Below, piece after piece: positions 34,287 through 42,902 of a stretch of DNA of 64,000 bases; the stretch's first letter is position 1; every line of letters begins with the position of its first letter. Source of the DNA: Streptomyces sp. 135 (GTDB lineage: Bacteria > Actinomycetota > Actinomycetes > Streptomycetales > Streptomycetaceae); contig NZ_CP075691.1 of NCBI RefSeq assembly GCF_020026305.1, positions 7,557,415 through 7,621,414 of the forward strand. Reading direction: 5' to 3'. The notes below the pieces were generated by a model. It had not been told where the DNA came from. It ran no database searches and was given only the letters and a program-made list of their open reading frames with translations. The position numbers and the translations under genes were made by a program.

Positions 34287-36266
34287 ATGCCGATACGTGC
34301 GCGACGCGCCCGCCTCCTCAGGCGACCGCTGCTGCTGGCGGCCCTGGCCGCCCTGCTGGCCACCCTCATGTCCCCGGGCGCCGCGCAGGCCTCGGGCGCG
34401 CCGGACCAGGTGCCCCGCCGCGCGGGCGAGAGCCGGCCCGTGTACTCGTACGAGGACGCCATACGTGAATCCGCCTGGGTCGACACCAGGATCGACGGTG
34501 ACGCGGACGGCAGGACCGACCGCGTCGCCGTCGACATCATCAGACCCCGCGAAACGGACCGCACCGGCCGCCGCATCCCGGTGATCATGGATGCCAGCCC
34601 GTACTACGCGTGCTGCGGGCGGGGCAACGAGAGCCAGAAGAAGACGTACGACGAGAACGGCGACCCGGTCCGCTTCCCGCTCTACTACGACAACTACTTC
34701 GTCCCCCGCGGCTATGGCTACGTCGCCGTCGACCTCGCCGGAACCAACCGCTCCGACGGCTGCGTCGACATCGGCGGCCGCTCCGACGTCCAGTCGGCCA
34801 AGGCCGTGGTCGACTGGCTGAACGGCCGCGCCCGCGGCTACACCAGCCGCACCGGCGACGAACGCACGCGGGCGTCCTGGAGCAACGGCCGCACCGGGAT
34901 GATCGGCAAGAGCTACGACGGCACCGTCGCGAACGGCGTGGCCGCCACCGGCGTCAAGGGCCTGAAGACGATCGTGCCGATCGGCGCCATCTCCTCCTGG
35001 TACGACTACTACTTCGCCAAGGGCGCCCCGCTCTTCGGCAGCGGCCCCGACGGCCTCGCACGGGCCGTGGAGAGCCCCGAGGCCCGCGCCCGCTGCGGCG
35101 CCGTCAAGCAGCGCCTGGTCGACGGCGCGCCCCGCAGCGGCGACTGGACCCGCCTGTGGAGCGAGCGCGATCACGTCCCCGACGCCGGCAAGGTGCGGGC
35201 CAGCGTCTTCGCCGTACACGGCATGCAGGACCTGAACGTCCGCATGAAGCACTTCGGCCAGTGGTGGGACGCCCTCGCCGAGCACGGCGTCGACCGCAAG
35301 CTCTGGCTCAGCCAGGCCGGCCACGTCGACCCCTTCGACTTCCGCCGCGCGGAGTGGGTACGTACCCTGCACCGCTGGTTCGACCACGAACTCCTCGGCG
35401 TCGACAACGGCGTCGACCGCGAACCGATGGCCGACATCGAGCGCGCCCCCGACCGCTGGACCACCGACCGCGTCTGGCCCCCGCGCGGCACGGACACCGT
35501 CAAGCTCCGCCCCGCCAAGGGCACTTCACCGGGCGTCGGCACCCTCGGCCCGCGCCCCGGCAAGGGCACCGAGACCTTCACCGACGACCCGAGCCTGAAC
35601 GAGACCGACTGGGCCGAGCGCGTCCACACCACCACCCCCGCCAAGGCCGGGTTCATCAGCAGGCCGCTCGCCCGTGACCTGCGCCTGTCCGGCTCCTCCA
35701 CGGTCACGGTCACGGCGACCCCCACCACCCGCACCGCCCACCTCTCCGCCGTCCTCGTCGACCTCGGCCCCGCCACCATCCGGGACTACGCCCACGACGA
35801 CGAGGGCATCACCACGCTCCCCGAACGCACCTGCTGGGGCGCGAGCACCACCGGCGACAGCGCCTGCTTCAAGGAGACGGAGGCGAAGACCGCCACCGTC
35901 GAACACACGATCTTCAGCCGTGGCTGGGCCGACCTCGGCAACTGGGCCGACGCGGACCGCGGCCGGCCGCTCACCCCCGGCAAGCCCCACACCATCACCC
36001 TCAACCTCGCCGCGAGCGACCACGTCGTGCCCAAGGGCCACCGCCTCGCACTGATCGTCGCGGGCACCGACAGGCACCTCATCGAACCGCCCGCCGACAC
36101 GCCGACGCTCACCATCGACCTGGCCCGCACCTGGGCGAAGGTGCCCCTGGTCGGCGGCGCGAAGGCGTTCGCCACCTCCACATCCGTCACCCCCCGCGAG
36201 TCCCGTCTCGACGGCGTGGCCCCGCCGCGTCCGCTCAACCCCGTCCCGGGAGGCAGTACTTCATGA
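34287..36266 (+). CDS. Secreted Xaa-Pro dipeptidyl-peptidase (S15, CocE/NonD)
   Basis: This 659-residue exported protein (signal LLLAALAALLATLMSPGAAQA) has an S15 alpha/beta-hydrolase domain and a C-terminal jelly-roll domain. The nucleophile is S209 in MIGKSYDGTVANG, and the catalytic histidine is in LSQAGHVDPFD. It removes X-Pro dipeptides from peptide N-termini outside the cell. The ATG at 34287 is preferred over upstream starts because it begins the signal peptide. Its stop overlaps the start of the carboxypeptidase gene by four bases (ATGA), so the two are translationally coupled. Confidence 0.92.
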   Translation: MPIRARRARLLRRPLLLAALAALLATLMSPGAAQASGAPDQVPRRAGESRPVYSYEDAIRESAWVDTRIDGDADGRTDRVAVDIIRPRETDRTGRRIPVIMDASPYYACCGRGNESQKKTYDENGDPVRFPLYYDNYFVPRGYGYVAVDLAGTNRSDGCVDIGGRSDVQSAKAVVDWLNGRARGYTSRTGDERTRASWSNGRTGMIGKSYDGTVANGVAATGVKGLKTIVPIGAISSWYDYYFAKGAPLFGSGPDGLARAVESPEARARCGAVKQRLVDGAPRSGDWTRLWSERDHVPDAGKVRASVFAVHGMQDLNVRMKHFGQWWDALAEHGVDRKLWLSQAGHVDPFDFRRAEWVRTLHRWFDHELLGVDNGVDREPMADIERAPDRWTTDRVWPPRGTDTVKLRPAKGTSPGVGTLGPRPGKGTETFTDDPSLNETDWAERVHTTTPAKAGFISRPLARDLRLSGSSTVTVTATPTTRTAHLSAVLVDLGPATIRDYAHDDEGITTLPERTCWGASTTGDSACFKETEAKTATVEHTIFSRGWADLGNWADADRGRPLTPGKPHTITLNLAASDHVVPKGHRLALIVAGTDRHLIEPPADTPTLTIDLARTWAKVPLVGGAKAFATSTSVTPRESRLDGVAPPRPLNPVPGGSTS

Positions 36267-37543
36267 CACCGCGCATCCGCACCCTGGCGCTGGCCTGCGC
36301 CACCGCCGCGCTCGCCGCGCCGCTCCTGACGGCGCCCGCCCAGGCGACGCCGACGCCACCCCGTACCGGCTTCGAGGAAAGCGACGGCGCCCGCTGGACC
36401 AGCCAGCCCGAGGAACAGGGGCTCCTGACCACCGTCGACAAGGCGAGCGACCGGGTCTCCGTCTCCCGCATCGGCACCACCAAGCAGAACCGCCCCCTGC
36501 AACTGGTCCGCATAGCCGAACGCCCCACCCGCAGCACCGTGTTGCTGATATGCAGCCAGCACGGCGACGAACCCTCGGGCCGCGAGGCCTGCCTGTCGAC
36601 GGTCCGCGACCTGGCGTACGCGAAGGACAAGAAGACCCGGCGCTTCCTTGAGCGCACCACGCTCCTCGTCGTCCCCACCGCCAACCCGGACGGCCGCGCC
36701 GCCGACACCCGCGGCAACTCCGACGGCGTCGACATCAACCGCGACCACATCGCCCTGAAGACCGCCGAGGGCCGCGCCCTGGCCGCCGTGATCCGCGACC
36801 GCGAGCCCGACGTCATCTACGACCTGCACGAGTACGGCGCGACCCCCAAGTACTACGACAAGGACCTCTTCGACCTCTGGCCGCGCAACCTCAACACCGA
36901 CGAGGCGGTGCACACGGAGGCGCAGACCCTCTCGAAGGCGTACGTACGACCGGCCGCCGAGGCCGACGGATACACCACCGGTACCTACGGCATCTGGACC
37001 GACCCCGTCACCGGCGAACCCGTCAAGCAGACCGCGGGCGACGGCCAGGAGCGCATCCTGCGCAACGTCTCCGGCATCAAGCACGCGGCGGGCCTGCTCA
37101 TCGAGAGCCGCGTCGACCCCGTCACCGAGGCCGAGAAGAAGGACGAGGCGCTCAACAACCGCCGCCGCGTGAAGTCCCAAGTCTCCGCACTCGACGGGCT
37201 CTTCGACTATTCGGACGAGCGGCGCGCCCGCCTGGAGCGTGCCACCGGCGCGGCCCGCGCCGAGGGCTACCGCGACCACGGTCCGGTCTACCTCGGCGGC
37301 GCCGACAACGACCCCGCCGAGCCGTCCGAGGTCATCCAGGACCCGCCCTGCGGCTACCGCCTGGACGCCGCCCAGTACGCCGACATCAAGGACGAACTGG
37401 CGCTGCACGGCGTCACGGTGAAGCGCCAGAAGTCCGGTGCCTACGTCCCGCTGCGACAGTCCGCGCGGGCCCTCGTGCCGCTCCTGCTGGACGAACGTGC
37501 GCCGTATCACATGGTCACAGCTCGGCCCGACATGAGCTGTTGA
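36263..37543 (+). CDS. Secreted M14 family zinc carboxypeptidase
   Basis: This 426-residue exported protein (signal TLALACATAALAAPLLTAPAQA) has the M14 fold. The metal site begins with CSQHGDEPSGREA (HxxE ligands), followed by NPDGRAADTRGNSDGVDINRDH and the third ligand in IYDLHEYG. M14 enzymes trim C-terminal residues from peptides. GGGAGG lies nine bases upstream of the ATG. Coupled translation with the S15 enzyme and the divergent M1 enzyme suggests one extracellular peptide-scavenging locus. Confidence 0.9.
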   Translation: MTPRIRTLALACATAALAAPLLTAPAQATPTPPRTGFEESDGARWTSQPEEQGLLTTVDKASDRVSVSRIGTTKQNRPLQLVRIAERPTRSTVLLICSQHGDEPSGREACLSTVRDLAYAKDKKTRRFLERTTLLVVPTANPDGRAADTRGNSDGVDINRDHIALKTAEGRALAAVIRDREPDVIYDLHEYGATPKYYDKDLFDLWPRNLNTDEAVHTEAQTLSKAYVRPAAEADGYTTGTYGIWTDPVTGEPVKQTAGDGQERILRNVSGIKHAAGLLIESRVDPVTEAEKKDEALNNRRRVKSQVSALDGLFDYSDERRARLERATGAARAEGYRDHGPVYLGGADNDPAEPSEVIQDPPCGYRLDAAQYADIKDELALHGVTVKRQKSGAYVPLRQSARALVPLLLDERAPYHMVTARPDMSC

Positions 37544-37552
37544 AGCGGGGAG

Positions 37553-37565
37553 ATGTGCGTCACAT
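37553..37565. promoter_or_regulatory. Palindrome ATGTG-CGT-CACAT upstream of the BCCT gene
   Basis: A perfect 5-bp inverted repeat with a 3-base spacer lies 66 bases before the transporter start. It could be an operator for osmotic or choline control, but no regulator is nearby. Confidence 0.35.
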
Positions 37566-37630
37566 GTGGTAGGGGGTAGCGGGAACAAAGTCTCGACGTA
37601 TTCGATCGACCCCTTTGAAAGGTGTCACTT

Positions 37631-39361
37631 GTGACGCAGGATCAGCGACAGGCGGACGACGGGGGAGGGTCCCAGGAAATCATGGCGCCCGCCCCCGACG
37701 GCCGGTCCCCCCGCACGGACCGGGTGGTGTTCGGCGTGACCGCCGCCGTCACCCTGGCGTTCGTGGTCTGGGGCGCGGTGGCGACGGACTCGCTCAAGAA
37801 CGTCACCACGGACATGCTCGACGGCCTGATGCACAACGGCGGTTGGTTCTTCATGCTGACCGCCACGGGCTTCGTGGTCTTCGCGCTCTGGCTGGCCGTC
37901 AGCCGGTACGGGAAGATCACCCTCGGCAAGGAGGGGGAGGAACCGGAGTTCCGCACCGTCTCCTGGGTCGCCATGATGTTCAGCGCCGGTATGGGCATCG
38001 GCCTGATGTTCTACGGAGTGAGCGAGCCCCTGGCCCACTTCACCGCGCCACCGCCGGGCACCGACCCGGCCGACTCGGCCGCGGCGATGGAGACGTCGAT
38101 GGCCACCACCCTCTTCCACTGGACGCTCCACCCGTGGGCGATCTACGCGGTCGTGGGTCTCGCCATCGCGTACAGCACCTTCCGGCGCAACCGGCGCCAG
38201 ACCATCAGCGCCGTCTTCGAACCGCTCATCGGCAAGAAGCACGCCCACGGCGCCTGGGGCCGGGTCATCGACATCCTGGCCATCTTCGCCACGCTCTTCG
38301 GCTCGGCCGCCTCGCTCGGCCTCGGCGCCCTGCAGATCGGCAGCGGGATCGAGGTGCTCGACTGGATGGAGGACGCGGGCACCGGGCTGCTCGTCGTGAT
38401 CATCGCCGTGCTGACCCTGGCCTTCGTGGCGTCCGCCGTCTCCGGTGTGGAGAAGGGCGTCCAGTGGCTGTCCAACATCAACATGGTGCTCGCGCTGCTG
38501 CTCGTCGTCTTCGTGTTCATCGCGGGCCCCACGGTCATCATGCTCGACATGCTGCCGACGTCGCTCGGCGCCTACCTCGACGACCTGCCCCAGCTGATCG
38601 GCCGCACCGAGGCCTCCAGCGGCAAGGGCGTCGCGGACTGGCTGAGCAGCTGGACGGTCTTCTACTGGGCGTGGTGGATCTCCTGGACGCCCTTCGTCGG
38701 CATGTTCATCGCGCGGATCAGCCGCGGCCGTACGATCCGTCAGTTCGTCGGCGGCGTCATCCTGGTGCCCAGCACGGTCAGCCTCATCTGGTTCGCGGTC
38801 TTCGGCGGCAGCGCCATGACGGTCGCGGACCGCGGCGGCCTCAAGGACCAGACGACCCCGGAGGCGCAGCTCTTCGGCCTGCTCCACGAGTACCCGATCG
38901 CCACCGTCACCAGCCTCCTCGTGATGATCCTCGTGGGCATCTTCTTCGTGTCGGGCGCGGACGCCGCGTCGATCGTCATGGGCACGCTCTCCCAGAAGGG
39001 CGCACTCGAGCCGGGCCGGTTCATGGTGATCTTCTGGGGCATGGTGACCGGCGCCGTGGCGGCGATCATGCTGCTGATCGGTGACGGCACGGGCGACGCG
39101 CTGACCGGCCTGCGCAACCTCACGATCCTGGTCGCCGCACCCTTCACGCTCGTCATGATCGGAATGTGCGTGTCCCTGATGAGGGACCTGCGCCACGACC
39201 CGCTGATCGTGCGCGGCGAGCACGGCACGGAAGCCGTCGAGAAGGCCGTGATCGCGGGCCACGAGCAGTATGACGGCGACTTCGAGATCCGTATCGGCCC
39301 CGCCCAGGACGACGAGGGCGACGGCCTGGAGACGGACAACGACCCGGTCAAGACCACCTGA
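37631..39361 (+). CDS. BCCT family glycine betaine/choline transporter
   Basis: This 576-residue membrane protein has 12 predicted segments and the BCCT landmarks: WVAMMFSAGMGIGLMFYGVSEPLAHF (residues ~115-140), LFHWTLHPWAIYAVVGLAIAY, and WAWWISWTPFVGMFIARISRGRTIRQF, which holds the conserved tryptophans. The family takes up betaine, choline or carnitine with Na+ or H+, for osmoprotection. The GTG at 37631 has GAAAGG eight bases upstream; an in-frame GTG at 37622 overlaps that site. The C-terminal tail is soluble and acidic (IGPAQDDEGDGLETDN). Confidence 0.93.
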   Translation: MTQDQRQADDGGGSQEIMAPAPDGRSPRTDRVVFGVTAAVTLAFVVWGAVATDSLKNVTTDMLDGLMHNGGWFFMLTATGFVVFALWLAVSRYGKITLGKEGEEPEFRTVSWVAMMFSAGMGIGLMFYGVSEPLAHFTAPPPGTDPADSAAAMETSMATTLFHWTLHPWAIYAVVGLAIAYSTFRRNRRQTISAVFEPLIGKKHAHGAWGRVIDILAIFATLFGSAASLGLGALQIGSGIEVLDWMEDAGTGLLVVIIAVLTLAFVASAVSGVEKGVQWLSNINMVLALLLVVFVFIAGPTVIMLDMLPTSLGAYLDDLPQLIGRTEASSGKGVADWLSSWTVFYWAWWISWTPFVGMFIARISRGRTIRQFVGGVILVPSTVSLIWFAVFGGSAMTVADRGGLKDQTTPEAQLFGLLHEYPIATVTSLLVMILVGIFFVSGADAASIVMGTLSQKGALEPGRFMVIFWGMVTGAVAAIMLLIGDGTGDALTGLRNLTILVAAPFTLVMIGMCVSLMRDLRHDPLIVRGEHGTEAVEKAVIAGHEQYDGDFEIRIGPAQDDEGDGLETDNDPVKTT

Positions 39362-39369
39362 CCGCCCCC

Positions 39370-39400
39370 GGAGGCGGCACGCCCGACGCGTGCCGCCTCC
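39370..39400 (+). terminator. Hairpin terminator after the BCCT transporter
   Basis: GGAGGCGGCACGC (39370-39382) pairs perfectly with GCGTGCCGCCTCC (39388-39400) across a 5-base loop. Confidence 0.85.
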
Positions 39401-39451
39401 GAATCTGTCATGCCGTGCTCACATCACCCTCCGGGTGGGGATACTCACAGC

Positions 39452-40483
39452 ATGTCTGCCGAGTACGCGACCTTCGGTCTGGCACCGGCCATGCGCGCCG
39501 GTGGAGTTCTCGCCAACGGCGACTTCCAAGTGCACCGGGATTTCGTCGACTTCATCGTGAACGGGCGCCCCCTGCTCTTCCAGCTCTCCGACCTCGACGC
39601 GGTGTCGCCGCTGGCCGCCGACATCCCGCCCGCCATCTTCACGGCACACGTACGCCGTCTCCTCCTGGAGGCCCAAGCACCGCTGCGCGACGGGCGTTAC
39701 GTCATCTACGGCTGCCCCGAATGCGAGGACCTGGCCTGCGGCGCGGTCACCGCGGTCATCGAGAAGGCCCCGGACGGCGACGACTTCATCTGGCGCGACT
39801 TCGCCTGGCAGACCGCGGAACCGGCCGACCTGGAGCTCAACGGCTACCAAGGCATAGGGCCCTTCCGTTTCCGAGGCACCGAATACCGCGAGGCGCTCGG
39901 CCAGTTGCTCGCCGCCGACGAGCCGCAGACCCGCCGCCGGGTCCTGCTGATCGGCGCCCGCGTCGCGCTCCTCGCCAAGCTGGCGGCGGCCCTGCGCACG
40001 ATCGGCATCGGCGCGGAGATCGCGGCGGACGCGGCGGGCGTCCCACCCGACGAGCTGCGCACCTACGGCGCCGTCGCCTTCGGCCGCACGGTCCCCGACG
40101 AGACCAGGAAGTCCGTGCGCGAGGCGTTCGACCGGGCGGGGGCCGAGGTGGCGTACGTCGATGGCCTCGCCCCGATCGTGCCGCTCCTGGTCGCCCAGAT
40201 CGAGCACGCCCTGGACCGCAGCCCCCAGGAACAGCGCCGCCTCACCGCCCTGGCGGCGTGCCGCGAGGCGGCGCGGCTCGAAGTCACCTCGACGTGCCGG
40301 GTCCAACTGATCGCCTACCGCATGGACCGCCTGTCCCGCACCCACGTGCACGAGATCTTCGACGAGGTCCTGGAGCCCGGCGAACACCGCGTCCCCCTGA
40401 CCCCGAAGGCCACCAAGGGCGACTCCTACGTAGTGGCCCGCACAACAACCAGCGTCCTGGTGACCCCCACCGCCACCCCATAG
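39452..40483 (+). CDS. Uncharacterised actinobacterial protein
   Basis: I do not recognise this 343-residue protein. The first ~155 residues resemble small proteins annotated from cyanobacteria and actinobacteria that carry a cysteine pair (YVIYGCPECEDLACGAV, about 87-103), suggesting a metal or redox site. The remainder (from about RRRVLLIGARVALLAKLAAALR) looks like an alpha/beta Rossmann-like domain with YGAVAFGRTVP and ends in THVHEIFDEVLEPGEHRVPLTP, which could be a compact all-beta end. The ATG at 39452 follows a weak GGGG (39437-39440). It has no operon partner and ends at the start of the nested repeat array. Confidence 0.75.
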   Translation: MSAEYATFGLAPAMRAGGVLANGDFQVHRDFVDFIVNGRPLLFQLSDLDAVSPLAADIPPAIFTAHVRRLLLEAQAPLRDGRYVIYGCPECEDLACGAVTAVIEKAPDGDDFIWRDFAWQTAEPADLELNGYQGIGPFRFRGTEYREALGQLLAADEPQTRRRVLLIGARVALLAKLAAALRTIGIGAEIAADAAGVPPDELRTYGAVAFGRTVPDETRKSVREAFDRAGAEVAYVDGLAPIVPLLVAQIEHALDRSPQEQRRLTALAACREAARLEVTSTCRVQLIAYRMDRLSRTHVHEIFDEVLEPGEHRVPLTPKATKGDSYVVARTTTSVLVTPTATP

Positions 40484-40487
40484 CCCG

Positions 40488-41126
40488 CCCGCAGCCGCGA
40501 GCGCACCGGATAGGACGGGCACCGACGACGCCCCGCAGCCGCGAGCGAGACGGAGAAGGCTGCACTGACGACGTCCCGCAGCCGCGAGCGCACCGGAGGA
40601 AACGTGCACCGACGACGTCCCGCAGCCGCGACGGCGCCGGAGGGGATGCGCACCGACGACGTCCCGCAGCCGCGAGCGCGCCGGAGGGGACGTGGGGGTA
40701 GGTGCGCGCGGAGCACAGTGGTGGTCACCAGGGCGCCGAAGCAGCAAAGGCCCCGCGCCAAGATGGCGAGCACGGACCTACCCTCGCGGCCCCGCCTCCA
40801 AGGCACCCTGAGGCACGCCCCAGAAGGCCCCGCAGCCGCGACGGCGCCGGAGGGGATGCGCACCGACGACGTCCCGCAGCCGCGAGCGCGCCGGAGGGGA
40901 CGTGGGGGTAGGTGCGCGCGGAGCACAGTGGTGGTCACCAGGGCGCCGAAGCAGCAAAGGCCCCGCGCCAAGATGGCGAGCACGGACCTACCCCCGCGGC
41001 CCCGCCCCCAAGACGACCCGAGGCACGCCCCAGAAGGCCCCGCAGCCGCGACCGCCCCGCAGAGGACGCGCCCTGACGACGTCCCGTAGCCGCGACCGCA
41101 CCGGAGGGGACGCGCACGGACCTACC
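40488..41126. repeat. Nested tandem-repeat array (44-bp unit inside a 210-bp unit)
   Basis: The motif CCCGCAGCCGCGA starts units at 40488, 40532, 40575, 40619, 40663, 40829, 40873, 41039 and 41083 (the last with one change). Short spacings are 43-44 bases and long spacings 166, giving a 210-base higher-order unit (40621-40830 and 40831-41040, six mismatches) plus a partial third. The 166-base spacer contains GGGGGTAGGT at its left and ACCTACCCCC at its right (40903-40912 and 40987-40996 in the second copy), so it can form a long closed structure with GGTGGTCACC inside. No gene is supported here; open frames on both strands result from 210 being a multiple of three. Confidence 0.92.
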
Positions 41127-41208
41127 CGCCCCCGCCCCACCCAACACCCTCAGGCGCCCGAGCCACGGACGCCCCTGAGGCACAGAAAGACCGAGCACCC
41201 CCCACCCG

Positions 41209-41214
41209 TAGAAT
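41209..41214 (+). promoter_or_regulatory. -10 element of a near-leaderless promoter for the second ABC-F gene
   Basis: TAGAAT ends 10 bases before the ATG at 41225, and no Shine-Dalgarno sequence lies between. This is the usual geometry for leaderless or nearly leaderless transcripts in Streptomyces. No clear -35 is visible. Confidence 0.5.
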
Positions 41215-41224
41215 CACCCCCCTG

Positions 41225-42883
41225 ATGACCGCAACCCTCGTCGCCAAAGACCTCACCGCCGCCCACGGCGACCGCACCCTCTTCTCCGGCCTGGAGTTGG
41301 TCGTCGCCCCCGGCGACGTCATCGGCCTAGTCGGCGCCAACGGCGCGGGCAAGTCCACCCTCCTGAGGCTGCTCGCCGGCCTGGACACCCCGGAAGCGGG
41401 AGACCTGAGGCTGTCGCCCTCGTCCGCCGCCGTGGGCCACCTCCCTCAGGAGCCGGACCGCCGCCCCGGCGAGACGATCCGCGCGTTCCTGGCCCGCCGC
41501 ACCGGCGTCGCCGAAGCCCAGCGGATCATGGACGACGCCACCCAGGCCCTGGTCGACGGCGCACCAGGCGCGGACGACGCCTACGCGGACAGCCTGGAGC
41601 GCTGGCTGGCCCTCGGCGGCGCGGACCTCGACGAGCGCGCCGAGGAGGTCACCGCGTCCCTCGGCCTGACCGTCGGCCTGGACCAGGAGATGACGTCCCT
41701 GTCCGGAGGCCAGGCGGCCCGTGCCGGCCTCGCCTCCCTCCTCCTCTCCCGCTACGACGTCTTCCTCCTCGACGAGCCGACCAACGACCTCGACCTGGCG
41801 GGCCTGGAACGCCTGGAGGGCTTCGTCCGGGGCCTGCGCGCCGGCACGGTCGTCGTCAGCCACGACCGCGAGTTCCTCAGCCGCACCGTCACCAAGGTCC
41901 TCGAACTCGACCTGGTCCAGCAGGAAATCAACCTCTACGGCGGCGGTTACGACGCGTACCTGGAGGAGCGCGAGGTGGCCCGCCGCCACGCCCGTGACGA
42001 GTACGAGGAGTACGCGGACAAGAAGTCGGCGCTCCAGAGCCGCGCCCAGATGCAGCGCTCCTGGGCGGACAAGGGAGTCAAGAACGCCCGCCGCAAGGCC
42101 GCCAAGGCAGGCGGCGGCGACAACGACAAGATCGGCCGGAACTTCCGCAGCGACGCCAGCGAGAAGCAGGCCGCCAAGGCCCGCCAGACCCAGCGCATGA
42201 TCGAACGCCTCGACGTCGTCGAGGAACCGCGCAAGGAGTGGGAACTCCGCATGGAGATCGCGGCGGCGCCCCGCTCCGGCGCGGTCGTCGCGAGCCTGCG
42301 CGACACGGAGGTGCGCCGAGGCGGCTTCACCTTGGGCCCGGTCACCCTCCAGATCGACTGGGCGGACCGCGTGGCGATCACCGGAGCGAACGGCTCGGGC
42401 AAGTCGACGCTGCTCGGCGCCCTCCTGGGACGCGTCCCGGTCGACGCGGGCCACGCGACCCTCGGCTCCGGCGTCCTCGTCGGCGAGGTGGACCAGGCCC
42501 GCGCGCTGTTCCACGGCGAGGAGTCCCTGCTCGACGCGTTCTGCGCGGCCGTGCCGGACACCGAACCCGCGGAGGTCCGCACGCTCCTGGCCAAGTTCGG
42601 CCTGAAGGCGGACCACGTCCTGCGCCCGGCGGCGACGCTCTCACCCGGCGAACGCACCCGCGCGGCCCTCGCCCTGCTCCAGGGCAGAGGCGTCAACCTC
42701 CTGGTCCTCGACGAGCCGACCAACCACCTCGACCTGCCCGCGATCGAGCAGCTGGAGTCGGCTCTGGAGGCCTACGAGGGCACGCTCCTGCTGGTCACGC
42801 ACGACCGCCGCATGCTGGACGCGGTGAGCGTGACGCGCCGCCTGGAGGTGACGGAGGGCAAAGTGACGGAACTGTCACTCTGA
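41225..42883 (+). CDS. ABC-F family ATPase
   Basis: This 552-residue protein has two ABC domains and no membrane segments. Walker A motifs are GANGAGKST near residue 37 and GANGSGKST near 386. Signatures are LSGGQ and LSPGE (a weakened second LSGGE), and Walker B segments are FLLDEPTNDLD and LVLDEPTNHLD. The linker (residues ~235-320) is a charged helical hairpin with many Lys/Arg, typical of translation-acting ABC-F proteins. It differs from the first ABC-F protein of this window in linker and C-terminus, so they are distinct subfamilies. It converges on tex with 19 bases between stops. Confidence 0.92.
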   Translation: MTATLVAKDLTAAHGDRTLFSGLELVVAPGDVIGLVGANGAGKSTLLRLLAGLDTPEAGDLRLSPSSAAVGHLPQEPDRRPGETIRAFLARRTGVAEAQRIMDDATQALVDGAPGADDAYADSLERWLALGGADLDERAEEVTASLGLTVGLDQEMTSLSGGQAARAGLASLLLSRYDVFLLDEPTNDLDLAGLERLEGFVRGLRAGTVVVSHDREFLSRTVTKVLELDLVQQEINLYGGGYDAYLEEREVARRHARDEYEEYADKKSALQSRAQMQRSWADKGVKNARRKAAKAGGGDNDKIGRNFRSDASEKQAAKARQTQRMIERLDVVEEPRKEWELRMEIAAAPRSGAVVASLRDTEVRRGGFTLGPVTLQIDWADRVAITGANGSGKSTLLGALLGRVPVDAGHATLGSGVLVGEVDQARALFHGEESLLDAFCAAVPDTEPAEVRTLLAKFGLKADHVLRPAATLSPGERTRAALALLQGRGVNLLVLDEPTNHLDLPAIEQLESALEAYEGTLLLVTHDRRMLDAVSVTRRLEVTEGKVTELSL

Positions 42884-42902
42884 CCTCCGCCCCTCCCCGG
42901 AC

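Noticed and set aside
40426..41089. Open frames on both strands across the repeat array, one hydrophobic (LAILARGLCCFGALVTTTV)
   Set aside because: The 210-bp period is a multiple of three, so any open frame is carried through both copies. The frames have no good start sites and no family similarity.
40488..41126. CRISPR array
   Set aside because: The units lack the pattern of constant repeats with unique spacers of similar size; the 166-bp spacers are identical to each other and no cas gene is nearby.
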